Of a DNA stretch of 64,000 nucleotides, positions 33,736-43,182 are shown one piece after another. This stretch comes from Bin87 sp965232895 (GTDB lineage Bacteria; Chloroflexota; Dehalococcoidia; Lucifugimonadales; UBA3495), in NCBI GenBank assembly GCA_965232895.1, contig OZ247430.1, forward strand, positions 3,286,001 to 3,350,000, written 5' to 3'. Both the position numbers and the translations under genes were made by a program. The notes under the pieces are model-generated. The model was not told the origin of the DNA. It saw nothing but the letters and a program-made list of their open reading frames with translations, and searched no databases. Numbering within the stretch: position 1 is the first letter of the stretch; the number at the start of each line of letters is the position of its first letter.

Positions 33736-36411
33736 TTACACCGAACCTCCCTCAGCCAGGGCGGCCAACTCCGCCTTCGATAGTCCCAACTCCCCGCACA
33801 GAACCTCTTCGTTGTGTTCCCCGATGAGCGGCGCCCGCCGGGATATCCTCCAGGGTGAGCCATTGAAGATGGCTCCTGGGCCGGGGTGTCGCAATGTCTC
33901 GCCAAGTTCCGGGTATTCGACGTCTGTCCAGAACTTCCGGTCCTCCAGGTGAGGGTCCTGCATGACCTCGTCCGGGGAACGGATCGCCCCCGTGTTGGAG
34001 CCACGCTGCTGCAAGCCGTGGTAGGCCGCGTCCCGAGGGATGTTGGCGAGGAAGTTCACAAAAATTCCGCGAATATGTGACTGGCTCTCGGCGATAACCA
34101 TTGGGTCCTGGTATTTTTCATCCAGCAGGTCGCCCGCCAGGCCGTGCTCAGCTATCCACGGCGCAAGCGTCAGCACCCGCTCCGGGGTAATCTGACCGAC
34201 ATTCACGTATTTTCCATCCTTGCAGAGGATCTGGGCGTTGGGCCCGGTGGCGGCGTTGCCGCCTCCGGTTCTGCGCGGAACCACATCTCCTTTGTAAATA
34301 TACTGGTTCACGTGGCCCTCGGTCGTGAGCGCGCAGGCATCATGCACCGAGGCATCTATGTACTGCCCCCGGGCCGTCACCGAGCGGCTGACCAGCGCTG
34401 CGGCAATGGCGATGTAGGCGTAGTGACTTCCGATGTGCCAGGCCTGCCCTCCTCCGGGAGCGATGGGCGGCGCGCCCGGCGCCACGTCGTCGTCATAGCC
34501 ACACCTGGCCATCTGTCCGCCTGCCGCCAGATGCAGCAGGTCGCTGGCCTGGAAGTCCTGCCACGGCCCGGTCTGCCCGAAGGGGGTCAGTGAGCACATG
34601 ATCAGCCCGGGGTTGGTCTTTGCCAGATCCTCGTACCCCAGCCCCAGGGAGGCCAGATAGCCGGGCCGGAAAGTCTCCAGTATCACATCCGCCTTCTCCG
34701 CCATTTGCCGGAACAGCCGGCGCCCGTCCTCCATCTCCAGGTTCAGGGTAACCCCCCGCTTGGAGGTGTTGTAATGCCAGAAGTAAAGGCTCCTATCCCG
34801 ATCCGGTACGTCCTGGTAGAAGGGACCCACGGTTCGGGCTGCCTCACCGCCGGGCGGCTCTATCTTGATGACGTCTGCTCCCATGTCGGCCAGCTGCTTG
34901 CCACACCACTGCCCCTTCTCATCGGCGAGCTCCAGCACCCGCAGCCCCCCGAAGGCTCCCGCGGAGTTCCCGTCCAGTGACCGCGCCGGCGCCGGCGCGG
35001 GATTCGCTACCGGCGCATTCCCACTCCACTGCACGGGCGAGGCATCCTCCATCATCTCCTTGAAGTAGGGATAATCTTCCATGCTGAGGTCCGTTGGCCA
35101 GAAGGCGCCGTCGGCGAAGCCGCTCACCAGCTCCTCGTGACTGATGCCCAACAACCCCTGAAACACCTCTTTGTTGTGCCCGCCGATCATGGGGCCTGAC
35201 CGGCTGTTGACTGCCGGTGTCTCCGACATTTTGAAGGGAGCGTTCTGAAGAGGCCACGTCCCCAGCGCGGCATGTTTCATGTCCCGGTATATCTCTCGAT
35301 GCCTGAGCTGGGGATCATTTTCCACCCGGTCCTGGCTGCTTTGAACGGGCATGGCGGGTACTCCCGCCGCCTGGCACCGCTCCATGATCTCGTACTTGCC
35401 CAGGGTGCTGGTCCACGCCTCAATCCCCTGGTCCAGCTCTTCCTGGCGCTCCAGGCGACCTTCGAGGGTGGCGAACTTCTCGGCGGTGGCCCAACCGGGA
35501 GAGCCCATCACCTCCACCAACTTCCGCCACTCATCATCAGAGAAGCAGGCGAGGGCGCACCAGTCGTTGTGTTCCGCCGGACTGGTCCGGTAAGCGTTGT
35601 GCGGCGCCCCGGTCCGCCCCCGGTAGTTGTTCACCAGGGGCGTGCCAGGCCAGTGGGCGCGGTTGCCCGGCGGGTAACCCTCGCGCATGGTGGACCGACC
35701 GTTGGCATGGATGTCCAGAAAAGCGGGGCCATTGAGGGGGACGCCGAGGATCCACTGGGAACTGTCGACATGCTGTCCCTGACCGGTCAGGTTGCGATGG
35801 TAAATGGCGCTCAGAGCGTACATGGCCCCGTATAAGCCACCGGTGTCGTCCAGGTAGGACCAGCCCCAACCGGCCGGTGGCTTGTCCGGCAGACCCGACG
35901 TGTAGGTCATACCGGACAGAGCTTGCGCAATGGCTCCCATGGTTTGATAGTCCCGATCCCGACCCGTGTGGCCGAAGCCGGACATGGAGAGGTAAATGAT
36001 GTCGGGCCGGAGCTTCTGCATATCCTCGTAGCCCAGACCCCACCGCTCCAATACACCGTAGGCGAAGTTCTCGATGACGATGTCGGACATGGCCACCAGG
36101 CGCCGGGCAAGGTCAATGCCCTGGGCGGTACGGGTGTTCAGGGTGACGCTCAGCTTGTTGGAGTTGGTGTCGCTGAAATGGCCGTTGGTGTTGAGATTAG
36201 CGGGAAAGCCCTCGGGGGTGCCCGCGCCCGTCGCGATGTTGTCGCCCCGAGTATTGGGTCTCTGGGGCCATTCGACCTTGATAACCTCGGCTCCCAGCGC
36301 TCCCAGCCACCGGGTGCACCAGGGACCGGCCCGCACCCAGGTGAAGTCCAACACTCGGATTCCTGACAAAGCTCCCGGTGTCGTTGGCGCTTCTGCTACG
36401 GCCTGCACCAT
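33736..36411 (-). CDS. Tandem fusion of two class III CoA transferases
   Basis: The 891-residue protein contains two complete CaiB/BaiF-type units. The first (about 15-440) has IRVLDFTWVRAGPWCTRWL, GAEVIKVEWPQR, DIVIENFAYGVLERWGLGYE and LDDTGGLYGAMYAL with the expected catalytic Asp. The second (about 488-880) has LRVLELADEKGQWCGKQLAD, GADVIKIEPPGGE, DVILETFRPGYLASLGLGYE and GSHYAYIAIAAAL, where the Asp position is Ser/His. The family normally has one unit of about 400 residues per chain and works as an interlocked dimer, so this fusion may be an obligate heterodimer in one chain with one working site. It would move CoA between carboxylic acids. Confidence 0.9.
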   Translation of the reverse strand: MVQAVAEAPTTPGALSGIRVLDFTWVRAGPWCTRWLGALGAEVIKVEWPQRPNTRGDNIATGAGTPEGFPANLNTNGHFSDTNSNKLSVTLNTRTAQGIDLARRLVAMSDIVIENFAYGVLERWGLGYEDMQKLRPDIIYLSMSGFGHTGRDRDYQTMGAIAQALSGMTYTSGLPDKPPAGWGWSYLDDTGGLYGAMYALSAIYHRNLTGQGQHVDSSQWILGVPLNGPAFLDIHANGRSTMREGYPPGNRAHWPGTPLVNNYRGRTGAPHNAYRTSPAEHNDWCALACFSDDEWRKLVEVMGSPGWATAEKFATLEGRLERQEELDQGIEAWTSTLGKYEIMERCQAAGVPAMPVQSSQDRVENDPQLRHREIYRDMKHAALGTWPLQNAPFKMSETPAVNSRSGPMIGGHNKEVFQGLLGISHEELVSGFADGAFWPTDLSMEDYPYFKEMMEDASPVQWSGNAPVANPAPAPARSLDGNSAGAFGGLRVLELADEKGQWCGKQLADMGADVIKIEPPGGEAARTVGPFYQDVPDRDRSLYFWHYNTSKRGVTLNLEMEDGRRLFRQMAEKADVILETFRPGYLASLGLGYEDLAKTNPGLIMCSLTPFGQTGPWQDFQASDLLHLAAGGQMARCGYDDDVAPGAPPIAPGGGQAWHIGSHYAYIAIAAALVSRSVTARGQYIDASVHDACALTTEGHVNQYIYKGDVVPRRTGGGNAATGPNAQILCKDGKYVNVGQITPERVLTLAPWIAEHGLAGDLLDEKYQDPMVIAESQSHIRGIFVNFLANIPRDAAYHGLQQRGSNTGAIRSPDEVMQDPHLEDRKFWTDVEYPELGETLRHPGPGAIFNGSPWRISRRAPLIGEHNEEVLCGELGLSKAELAALAEGGSV

Positions 36412-36502
36412 GGAATCACCTCCCGGCTATGGCTGTCTTAAGGTTAACTCGCCTCATTCTAACCCAACGCGGTCGATGGAGATCCCCGAAAACCCAGGAA
36501 AG

Positions 36503-36650
36503 CAGGGTAATCGCATCATAGGCTCCACGCTCGTCACTCCGGCGAAATCCGGAGTCCATTGGTCATAGAACGAATTTGAAGCGTATATGACGAATTCGAT
36601 CACTGGATTCCTGCGCAAGCAGGAATGACAGCGATGGTGCGATTGCCCTG
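36503..36650. repeat. Miniature inverted-repeat element, family 2, copy 1
   Basis: A 148-bp element running CAGGGTAATCGCA to TGCGATTGCCCTG, flanked by perfect 10-bp target duplications CCCAGGAAAG (36493-36502 and 36651-36660). It is inverted relative to copies 2 to 4. It lies about 90 bp upstream of the CoA-transferase start. Confidence 0.85.
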
Positions 36651-36921
36651 CCCAGGAAAGCCAATTGCCGGAACTTTCTGAAACGAACCCCAGGCAAATT
36701 GACTTGCCGGGAGTCGGGCTGACGAGTGGGCCCGGTGGCAGGCCGCGCACAGAATTGCGCTGCCACAACTGCTACAGGATTAGCCTGGTTTCGCATAGCG
36801 GTGAACGAACGTCCGTCGCAGCGCAGGCAGGGCGATCATAGTTGGAACACGAGCAGCGATATACGTCGGTGTTGGGAATCTCACCCAATGCGACCTGGAT
36901 CGGACTGCCGCACTGCTGGCG

Positions 36922-37069
36922 CAGGGCAATCGCATCATCGCCGTCATTCCTGCGCACGCAGGAATCCAGTGATCTAATTCGTTAAGTATGCTTCCAATTC
37001 GTTCTATGACCAATGGACTCCGGCTTTCGCCGGAGTGACGGGCGTGGAGCCTATGATGCGATTGCCCTG
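36922..37069. repeat. Miniature inverted-repeat element, family 2, copy 2
   Basis: A 148-bp element with CAGGGCAATCGCATCAT ends and perfect 10-bp target duplications ACTGCTGGCG (36912-36921 and 37070-37079). It contains two hairpins (ATTCCTGCGCACGCAGGAAT and ACTCCGGCTTTCGCCGGAGT). Confidence 0.88.
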
Positions 37070-37079
37070 ACTGCTGGCG

Positions 37080-37708
37080 CTGTATGGACTGTTCGAGCGC
37101 TTAGAAGCGCTATTCTGTTGCGCTTATGGGGGGCAAGTGTCTCACGCCTGCCCAGGTACAATCGCCGCGGTCCCGGCCAGGCGTTTGGCGAACGAAATTG
37201 GCCCGACCGTTCGCCTGGTCGGACCAACTGTTGCGTACCAGTTCCACCGCGTGGAAAAGTACGGCGTGCCATGTCGCTTGGTGGAGACGGGGGAGAGTCG
37301 CACTCCCCGTCCAGAAACTCCCCTGATCGGATATGCTACAAGCGTGTTCGGCGATTTAGTCTCGCTGCTGAGGACTCCCGCCGACAGGATGCCCCAACCG
37401 CCAGCCGATAAAATCTATGGCCCCGGGTATCGGTGTCCCTGGGGTAGCATTCCGGAATCATAGTACGTCCGCTTCCCAGTTTCCGGACTTGCTGGTGACA
37501 GACGTAGCCGCTACTAGGCGGCTAGAGCGAATTCACGTTCGCCAGTTGTTTGTTCGCCACTGTTTTAACGAGGGCAGCAGCAACCTCGGCCTGCAATCCG
37601 TCAGAAACCGCTCCTGTCGAACCTACGCGTCCCCATCTGGAATCGCCGCCAACTGTCGGCGACGCACCTATAATGATAGCATCGGACGGGAAAGGCGGCA
37701 ATTACCAT
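37080..37708. other. Intergenic region, no gene seen
   Basis: About 630 bp between two miniature elements. Several open frames exist on both strands, but none has protein-like composition or a recognisable motif. It may be decayed sequence between insertions. Confidence 0.35.
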
Positions 37709-37718
37709 GTTCGTACCT

Positions 37719-37866
37719 CAGGGCAATCGCACCATCGCTGTCATTCCTGCGCAAGCAGGAATCCAGTGATCGAATTCGTCAAATACGCTTCAAATTCGTT
37801 CTATGACCAATGGACTCCGGCTTTCGCTGGAGTGACGGGCGTGGAGCCTATGATGCGATTGCCCTG
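37719..37866. repeat. Miniature inverted-repeat element, family 2, copy 3
   Basis: A 148-bp element nearly identical to copy 2, with perfect 10-bp target duplications GTTCGTACCT (37709-37718 and 37867-37876). It ends 13 bp downstream of the methyltransferase stop codon. Confidence 0.88.
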
Positions 37867-37879
37867 GTTCGTACCTCGA

Positions 37880-38701
37880 TCATGGTTTTCTTGAGATGGC
37901 CTCGCCGAAGGCGAGAGCGCCTACGGCGCCAACCTCGTCCTTCCACTGGTCGATTTCGACCCTCCACTGATCAAACTGAGCTTGGGTCGCCAGGCCGTAC
38001 TGCGTCGCCGCCGCAACCACTCCGGGCATGAAGAACCAGTCGTTGATGAATGCATGCAGGAAGGATATTTCCTCTGCCGTGTCGAAATAGTCGAAAGACC
38101 CGCTGGCGTTGATGTCGGCAAACCCGGCGTGCAGCAGGGCGCTCTTAAGTTCCTTCCCCATCTGAGGGTGGCCGCCATTGGCGGCCAGCAATTTGGTGAA
38201 GGTGGCCCACGCCTCGGGAATGTGTTCTCCGGCGGGTTCGATGAAGGATGAATCGGCGATCATCTCCCGGCTGGCCAGGATGCCGCCGGGCTTGAGCACT
38301 CGTTTCACCTCCTGCAATGCAGTTTGCGTATCGGGCACGTGCATCAACACTGTGTGGCAGTGCGCGACGTCAAAATAGTTATCCTCGAACGGCAACTCGT
38401 ACACGTTGCCCACGTGGTACGTGATGTTGTCGTGCCCGCCGGCCGCGGCCGCGGCACGGGCCATCTCAATCTGGCTCTCCTCCATGTCCACGCCGTGCAC
38501 TTCTCCCGGTTGCACCGCAGCGGCCAGCCCCACGGTGATGGTGCCGGGGCCGCACCCGAAGTCCAGCAAGCGCAAGCCTGAGCGCAACTGCGGAAGCAGA
38601 TGGGCGGCGTGTGCGTGAACGTTGCGCCGATCCAGCAGTTGCAAAAACTCGGGACTGTACCCCATGGTGTATTCATGATCTGCAGGAACAGTATTGGTCA
38701 T
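37880..38701 (-). CDS. Class I SAM-dependent methyltransferase
   Basis: The 273-residue protein has SAM motif I LLDFGCGPGTITVGLA, an acidic residue after strand 2 (HGVDMEESQIEMAR), FEDNYFDVAHCH and RVLKPGGIL, the Methyltransf_11 layout of UbiE/MenG-like and small-molecule enzymes. The substrate is unknown. It stands alone between two miniature elements, one 13 bp beyond its stop and one about 240 bp upstream of its start. Confidence 0.88.
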   Translation of the reverse strand: MTNTVPADHEYTMGYSPEFLQLLDRRNVHAHAAHLLPQLRSGLRLLDFGCGPGTITVGLAAAVQPGEVHGVDMEESQIEMARAAAAAGGHDNITYHVGNVYELPFEDNYFDVAHCHTVLMHVPDTQTALQEVKRVLKPGGILASREMIADSSFIEPAGEHIPEAWATFTKLLAANGGHPQMGKELKSALLHAGFADINASGSFDYFDTAEEISFLHAFINDWFFMPGVVAAATQYGLATQAQFDQWRVEIDQWKDEVGAVGALAFGEAISRKP

Positions 38702-38944
38702 TCAGCCTCCTCCTATCCAATTGCCTGGCGGGTCTTACCGCTGTGAGACTACCCCAACACGCCCGGATTTTCCAATGCAGGCATTGGCCTTTTGCCAGCG
38801 AGTTGCCCGCGCAACCGTGTATCCTGGCAAAGCCGGTCACGCGCCAGGCCAACGGGTTGGTTCGCTGCACTCGTGAATGTTCGCCACTGGCTCATGCGGC
38901 GATGCAGTCTTCGGACAACTTAAAACCCGATCCCCGCAGGTTGC

Positions 38945-39096
38945 CAGGGCAATCGCACCATCGCCGTCATTCCTGCGCAAGCAGGAATCCAGCGGTCGAA
39001 TTTGTCAAATACACTTCAAATTCTTTCATGCTATGGCTAATGGACTCCGGCTTTCGCCGGAGTGACGGGCGTGGAGCCTATGATGCAATTGCCCTG
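38945..39096. repeat. Miniature inverted-repeat element, family 2, copy 4
   Basis: A 152-bp element with CAGGGCAATCGCA ends and perfect 10-bp target duplications CGCAGGTTGC (38935-38944 and 39097-39106). It sits 78 bp upstream of the first cupin gene. Confidence 0.85.
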
Positions 39097-39174
39097 CGCA
39101 GGTTGCCCCCAATACCAACTGACGGGTAAGATGGCCCCACCCTGGGCATCCCTGCCCGCACCGTAGGTGAATCC

Positions 39175-39513
39175 ATGGCGATCTACCGACTCTACGCCGG
39201 CGACGACGGCCAGTCGCATATCGAAGAGACCAGCCTGGCTGACCATCCGGAATTGGGCGACGCGCAGGCCGCCCAGTCGATCAACTTTCGGGAATGGCCG
39301 CCGGGACACTTTATCGACTGGCACCCGGCGCCCCGACGGCAGTACATCATTTCCCTTCGCGGCGAGATCGAGATCGGCCTCGGCGATGGCACGACTTTCC
39401 GCTACGGCCCCGGAGACGCGCGACTGGTGGAAGACACCACGGGACAGGGGCACACCACCCGCGTAATCGGCGACGTTCCCAGTCTCACCGCCGTGATCCC
39501 CCTGGCCAGTTGA
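39175..39513 (+). CDS. Cupin-fold protein, paralogue 1 of 3
   Basis: The 112-residue protein begins MAIYRLYAGDDGQSHIEE and has a single cupin core: DWHPAPRRQYIISLRGEIEI, then YGPGDARLVEDTTGQGHTT. The His in DWHPAP, the E-x-E pair and the His in GQGH are candidate metal ligands. It is one of three tandem paralogues with the shared opening Y-x-G-x-D-G-x-S-H. The function of such small cupins is unknown. Its stop codon lies inside a 17-bp tandem repeat. Confidence 0.82.
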   Translation: MAIYRLYAGDDGQSHIEETSLADHPELGDAQAAQSINFREWPPGHFIDWHPAPRRQYIISLRGEIEIGLGDGTTFRYGPGDARLVEDTTGQGHTTRVIGDVPSLTAVIPLAS

Positions 39514-39545
39514 TCCCCCTGGCCAGTTGATCCCCCTGGCCAGTT
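39495..39545. repeat. 17-bp tandem repeat, three copies, over a stop codon
   Basis: The unit GATCCCCCTGGCCAGTT occurs three times in a row. The first copy forms the last codons of cupin 1 (PLAS and the stop), so each extra copy repeats the coding end without extending the protein. This looks like replication slippage. Confidence 0.85.
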
Positions 39546-39588
39546 GAGCCCAAAGCCCGTTCACCCCAGCACACAGGAGGTTACCCTC

Positions 39589-39933
39589 ATGGGACAGATA
39601 GTGCGCGTTTACACCGGCAGTGATGGCGAGAGCCATTTCGAGGAAATTACACCGGACCAGTTCGCTGAGATTGCGAACAACGTGGGCCCGGGCGACATCA
39701 ATGTCAACCGCCGGGAGTCCCCCAGCTTCTCCGACTACCACAACGCCCCGCGCCGGCAGTACGTCGTCAACATGAACGGCATCGCCGAATTCGAGGTGGC
39801 CGATGGCACCAAGGTGCGGATGTTCCCGGGCGACGTACTGGTAGCTGAAGACCTGACCGGTCACGGACACATCGCCCGCAGCATCGGGGACGATTTCCGC
39901 GTCTCCCTGGCTGTTCCTCTTGCGGAAGGCTAA
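39589..39933 (+). CDS. Cupin-fold protein, paralogue 2 of 3
   Basis: The 114-residue protein reads MGQIVRVYTGSDGESHFEEI, then DYHNAPRRQYVVNMNGIAEF and FPGDVLVAEDLTGHGHIARS. It is closest to paralogue 3 (shared FADIAN/FAEIAN-V-GPGD and AEDLTGHGH). The ATG at 39589 follows CAGGAGG. Candidate metal ligands are the His in YHNAP and the two in GHGH. Confidence 0.82.
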   Translation: MGQIVRVYTGSDGESHFEEITPDQFAEIANNVGPGDINVNRRESPSFSDYHNAPRRQYVVNMNGIAEFEVADGTKVRMFPGDVLVAEDLTGHGHIARSIGDDFRVSLAVPLAEG

Positions 39934-39961
39934 ACCGGAAGTAAGCAGGAGGAACGACGCC

Positions 39962-40294
39962 ATGATTGTCCGTATCTACGCCGGCGACGACGGCGAATCC
40001 CATTTCGAAGACCTGACCGCCGACCAGTTCGCTGACATCGCCAACGAAGTCGGACCTGGCGACTTCACCGTCGGTCAGCGGCCTGCCGGGTGGTGGCAGG
40101 ACTATCACACCGCGCCCAGGCATCAATACGTGGTTTTCCTGTCGGGCGGCACCGAGATCGAGGTGGCCAGCGGCGCCAAGCGTCAGTTCGGCCCTGGGGA
40201 TGTGCTGGTCGCTGAAGACCTTACCGGCCACGGGCACATCATACGCAACGTCGGGGAGGAACCCCGGGTGTCCCTGGCTGTTCCTTTGAAATAA
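39962..40294 (+). CDS. Cupin-fold protein, paralogue 3 of 3
   Basis: The 110-residue protein reads MIVRIYAGDDGESHFEDLTA, then DYHTAPRHQYVVFLSGGTEI and FGPGDVLVAEDLTGHGHIIR. Start at 39962 after AGCAGGAGGAAC. The gap to paralogue 2 is 28 bp, so paralogues 2 and 3 are one operon and the array arose by duplication. Confidence 0.82.
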   Translation: MIVRIYAGDDGESHFEDLTADQFADIANEVGPGDFTVGQRPAGWWQDYHTAPRHQYVVFLSGGTEIEVASGAKRQFGPGDVLVAEDLTGHGHIIRNVGEEPRVSLAVPLK

Positions 40295-40343
40295 TCCCTT
40301 CGGATCTGGCGCGTCAACGGGGGTGATGTCAGCATCGCCCCCG

Positions 40344-41669
40344 TTAGCGTTGTGCGGTACCGGCGCCGGCGAGCAATCGTTGCAGGTGGATCAGCCCCTG
40401 CTGTTGCCGCGCGGTGCGGGCCACACGTCCCCAATCCGGCGGTTGCAACGACGCAGCCAGTTCCCGGGTGATTTCGTTCTCGGTCAGCCTCCCCTGTTTG
40501 CGGTACGTTTCCAGCGCCGCCGCCGATCTGACCGCGTTGCCTGAGAGCCCGGCCCATCCGTGCAAAAAGGGCAACACGGCGTTCACCGCAATGTCTCCGG
40601 CCCGCCCGGGCCCGATCAGGGCCGGCCCCCCTGTGGCGTCACTGCCCACGCTCAACGCCCTGGTCAAGGTTGATGGATTGTCCGAAATGGCCGCGTTCGT
40701 CAAGCCGCTCAGGATGCCCTCGTCGGCGAACCGGGCCAGCAACTCAGCGGCTCCGGCCACTCTGCGGCGCGGGTGATTCGATGGACGCACCCGAAACAAC
40801 TTCCACTGCGCCGGGTCCAGTGGCGGACCCAGTTTCGCGCCGCCGCCGTTGAATGGGCTCCGTCGTGGGCTGTCCGCAAATCCGGCGACGGCCAGCAGCG
40901 CGTCGGCCAGCATTGCGCTGCGAACCTGTGCGGGCAACCGACACGCCATGCTTTCCAGCGCATCGATCGGGGCATTGGTCGCGAGTTGCAGGAAGGCATG
41001 CTGGTTGTGTCGATAACCCAGGGCCTCGCAGATCGCTTCCCACAGGGTTTGCGGGGGAGCTTGCGCCGACATCAACTGTTGCAGCACGCGGCTTCGGGCA
41101 AGGAACCGCTCGTCTCCCGCACGATTGAGCAGGGCGGCCATTCGTTCTGCGGTGTCGGGCCTCCGGTAGCCGTGTCGTTCCAGCAACCGCCAGAGGTTAT
41201 CCCTGGCCTCGTCAGGACTCTCTTCATCGGCTGGAGCATCCAGCAGGTCCTGCAATGCAACCAATGGAGGTCGCCGGCCGCTCGCCGTGTTCGAATGGGC
41301 TCCCGCCGTTTCCAGCGCCACGTGCAGCGCCACCCCATTGTAGTTGGGATCCTCGTGGTGACCGTGCGATCGCCAGTCTTGCTGCCGTAGATGCACTTCC
41401 ACGTCGCCCTGCACGAGGCCCTGGTCTTCCACCAGCAGCAGGGCGTTCCGGAAGTCGGGTCCAGCCGTGACGCCCGGACGCCCGGGGTACAACACTCGGA
41501 TCCGGTGACCGCGTTCGGTTTTTAGCGCGCGGCTGCGCGTTGCCCGTCGTTGCCAGAGGCGCGCCAGTTGTTTTTCAGTGATCGGCGGGAGCGTCTCTTG
41601 CGGGTCGGGGTCGGGCGGTGTCTGGCTGATATCCGCTTCCGGCGGGTCGTTGACGTTCATCTGTGGCAA
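40344..41669 (-). CDS. DUF2851 family protein
   Basis: The 441-residue protein has the DUF2851 opening pattern EKQLARLWQRRA, then VLYPGRPGVTAGPDFRNALL and GDVEVHLRQQDWRSHGHHED, followed by NYNGVALHVAL. The family is common in Bacteroidetes and Chloroflexota and has no known function. It is convergent to the cupin array and lies 36 bp downstream of a small membrane-protein gene. Confidence 0.85.
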   Translation of the reverse strand: MPQMNVNDPPEADISQTPPDPDPQETLPPITEKQLARLWQRRATRSRALKTERGHRIRVLYPGRPGVTAGPDFRNALLLVEDQGLVQGDVEVHLRQQDWRSHGHHEDPNYNGVALHVALETAGAHSNTASGRRPPLVALQDLLDAPADEESPDEARDNLWRLLERHGYRRPDTAERMAALLNRAGDERFLARSRVLQQLMSAQAPPQTLWEAICEALGYRHNQHAFLQLATNAPIDALESMACRLPAQVRSAMLADALLAVAGFADSPRRSPFNGGGAKLGPPLDPAQWKLFRVRPSNHPRRRVAGAAELLARFADEGILSGLTNAAISDNPSTLTRALSVGSDATGGPALIGPGRAGDIAVNAVLPFLHGWAGLSGNAVRSAAALETYRKQGRLTENEITRELAASLQPPDWGRVARTARQQQGLIHLQRLLAGAGTAQR

Positions 41670-41705
41670 CCTGCATCGTGTGTACCATCCGCCGGTTTCA
41701 TCCGT

Positions 41706-42188
41706 CTATCGTTCGCTGTCAGCAACCACTGCGGATGCGGTCGGCGCGCGATACTCGCCCCGTTGCCACAGGAGCAGGCCGGCTGCAAGCGGCGCCGCGA
41801 CCGCGACCGCGCTCAATGCCAGAGCTTTGCCGTATTGGTCCTGGGTGGCGGCCGCGCCAAAAATCATCAGCAGGTTGGCCAGGGCCAGGGCCGCGTACAG
41901 GATTGCCGCCCAGCGAGGTCGCCACATGCTGCCGAACCCGGCCACGAAGCCGGCGATGGCGCCTCCCAGAACCACGCTGCCCATGGCGCCGGTTGCTTCC
42001 CGGGGGTACCGCAGAAACAAATTCGTCCAGGCCAGGCACTCGGTATGGACGACGTACTCGCCCACCTGAATCGCGCCGCAGTTCATGCCTATAACCTGCG
42101 CCCACACGGTCTGGCACAGGCCGCCAATGAGTCCCATGGCCAACGCGATCAGCCTGGTGTAGAGCTGTGAGCTGGTATATGCGCCCAT
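41706..42188 (-). CDS. Small integral membrane protein of unknown function
   Basis: The 160-residue protein has about four hydrophobic helices (LIALAMGLIGGLCQTVWAQV, then MGSVVLGGAIAGFVAGFGSM, WAAILYAALALANLLMIFGA and LALSAVAVAAPLAAGLLLWQ) and short polar loops. I do not recognise a family. I chose the ATG at 42188 (MGAYTSSQ) because the upstream extension is Arg/Ser-rich and overlaps the divergent gene's leader. It probably forms an operon with the DUF2851 gene. Confidence 0.7.
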   Translation of the reverse strand: MGAYTSSQLYTRLIALAMGLIGGLCQTVWAQVIGMNCGAIQVGEYVVHTECLAWTNLFLRYPREATGAMGSVVLGGAIAGFVAGFGSMWRPRWAAILYAALALANLLMIFGAAATQDQYGKALALSAVAVAAPLAAGLLLWQRGEYRAPTASAVVADSER

Positions 42189-42308
42189 TTGTGCCTCAAT
42201 CCGAACCGAACTTGCGGCCTTCGATTCTATCCTATGTCCAACTCCGCCGGAGCGTCGCGCACGGCCGCTGGTGGTAGAATGCGGCAATCTACGGCATCTG
42301 GAGGGACA

Positions 42309-43145
42309 ATGGCTGCCAGCAAGATTACCATCGGCAACGTGGAGATCGCTTCGTTGTCGGACGGCCTACTGGAGTTTGACATCTGCAACTTCTTCCCCGA
42401 TATTCCGGCTTCGGAGTGGGAGCCTTTCCACGATCACCTGACCCCCGACCGCAAGGTGAGCTTCAACCTGGCCTGTTTCCTGGTGCGCTCCGAGGGCAAG
42501 AACATTGCCATCGACACCGGGTTGGGAGCCAAGGATACTCCCGAAACCCCGTGGGGCGAACTGCTGGACGACATGGCCCGCAACGGGGTATCCGCGGACG
42601 AAATCGACGCGGTGGTGATGACCCACCTGCACCGCGACCACGTCGGCTGGAACACCGTTCGCGACGACGGCGGGAACCTGAAGCCGACCTTCCCCAACGC
42701 CCGGTATTACTTCAGCAAGGTTGACCTTGACGCCAGCCACGACCCGGCTCTGCAACCCGACCGGTTCCCCAACGCGCCGGATTGCGTGTGGCCCCTGGTC
42801 GAGATGGGCCTGGTGGAATTGATGGAGGGCGAGTACAGCATCACCGGCGAGCTGACCACGCTGCCCACGCCCGGGCATACGCCCGGCCACATGAGCATCA
42901 TGATCAACTCCGGTGGCGAGCGTGCCCTGGTGCTGGGCGACGTGCTGCACAACACCTCGCAGATCCAGCAGACCCACTGGGCGTCCCGCGCCGACATCAT
43001 CCCGGAACAGGCCATTTCCACCCGGCAAACGGTGCTGGACCGCCTGGAGAGCGAGGGCATCCCGGTGGCGGCGGTGCATCTGCCCGCGCCCGGGTTCGGC
43101 AAGATAGTTCGTCTGCAGGGCCGACGCTACTGGCAGGCTATCTGA
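42309..43145 (+). CDS. Metallo-beta-lactamase-fold hydrolase
   Basis: The 278-residue protein has the metal motif THLHRDHVGWN (HxHxDH), the second His ligand in TPGHTPGHM, the bridging Asp in ALVLGDVLH and a final His in AVHLPAPGFG. The layout fits the lactonase/quinoprotein-relay (AttM/BlcC-like) branch. It likely hydrolyses a lactone or ester. The ATG at 42309 follows GGAGGGAC. Confidence 0.9.
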   Translation: MAASKITIGNVEIASLSDGLLEFDICNFFPDIPASEWEPFHDHLTPDRKVSFNLACFLVRSEGKNIAIDTGLGAKDTPETPWGELLDDMARNGVSADEIDAVVMTHLHRDHVGWNTVRDDGGNLKPTFPNARYYFSKVDLDASHDPALQPDRFPNAPDCVWPLVEMGLVELMEGEYSITGELTTLPTPGHTPGHMSIMINSGGERALVLGDVLHNTSQIQQTHWASRADIIPEQAISTRQTVLDRLESEGIPVAAVHLPAPGFGKIVRLQGRRYWQAI

Positions 43146-43182
43146 ACTAATCCTGCAGGCAGGATCGCAGCGTCACTGCTGT

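Noticed and set aside
36503..39096. CRISPR-like repeats
   Set aside because: The units are about 150 bp, in mixed orientation, widely spaced, and each has its own target duplication, which fits mobile elements and not an array.
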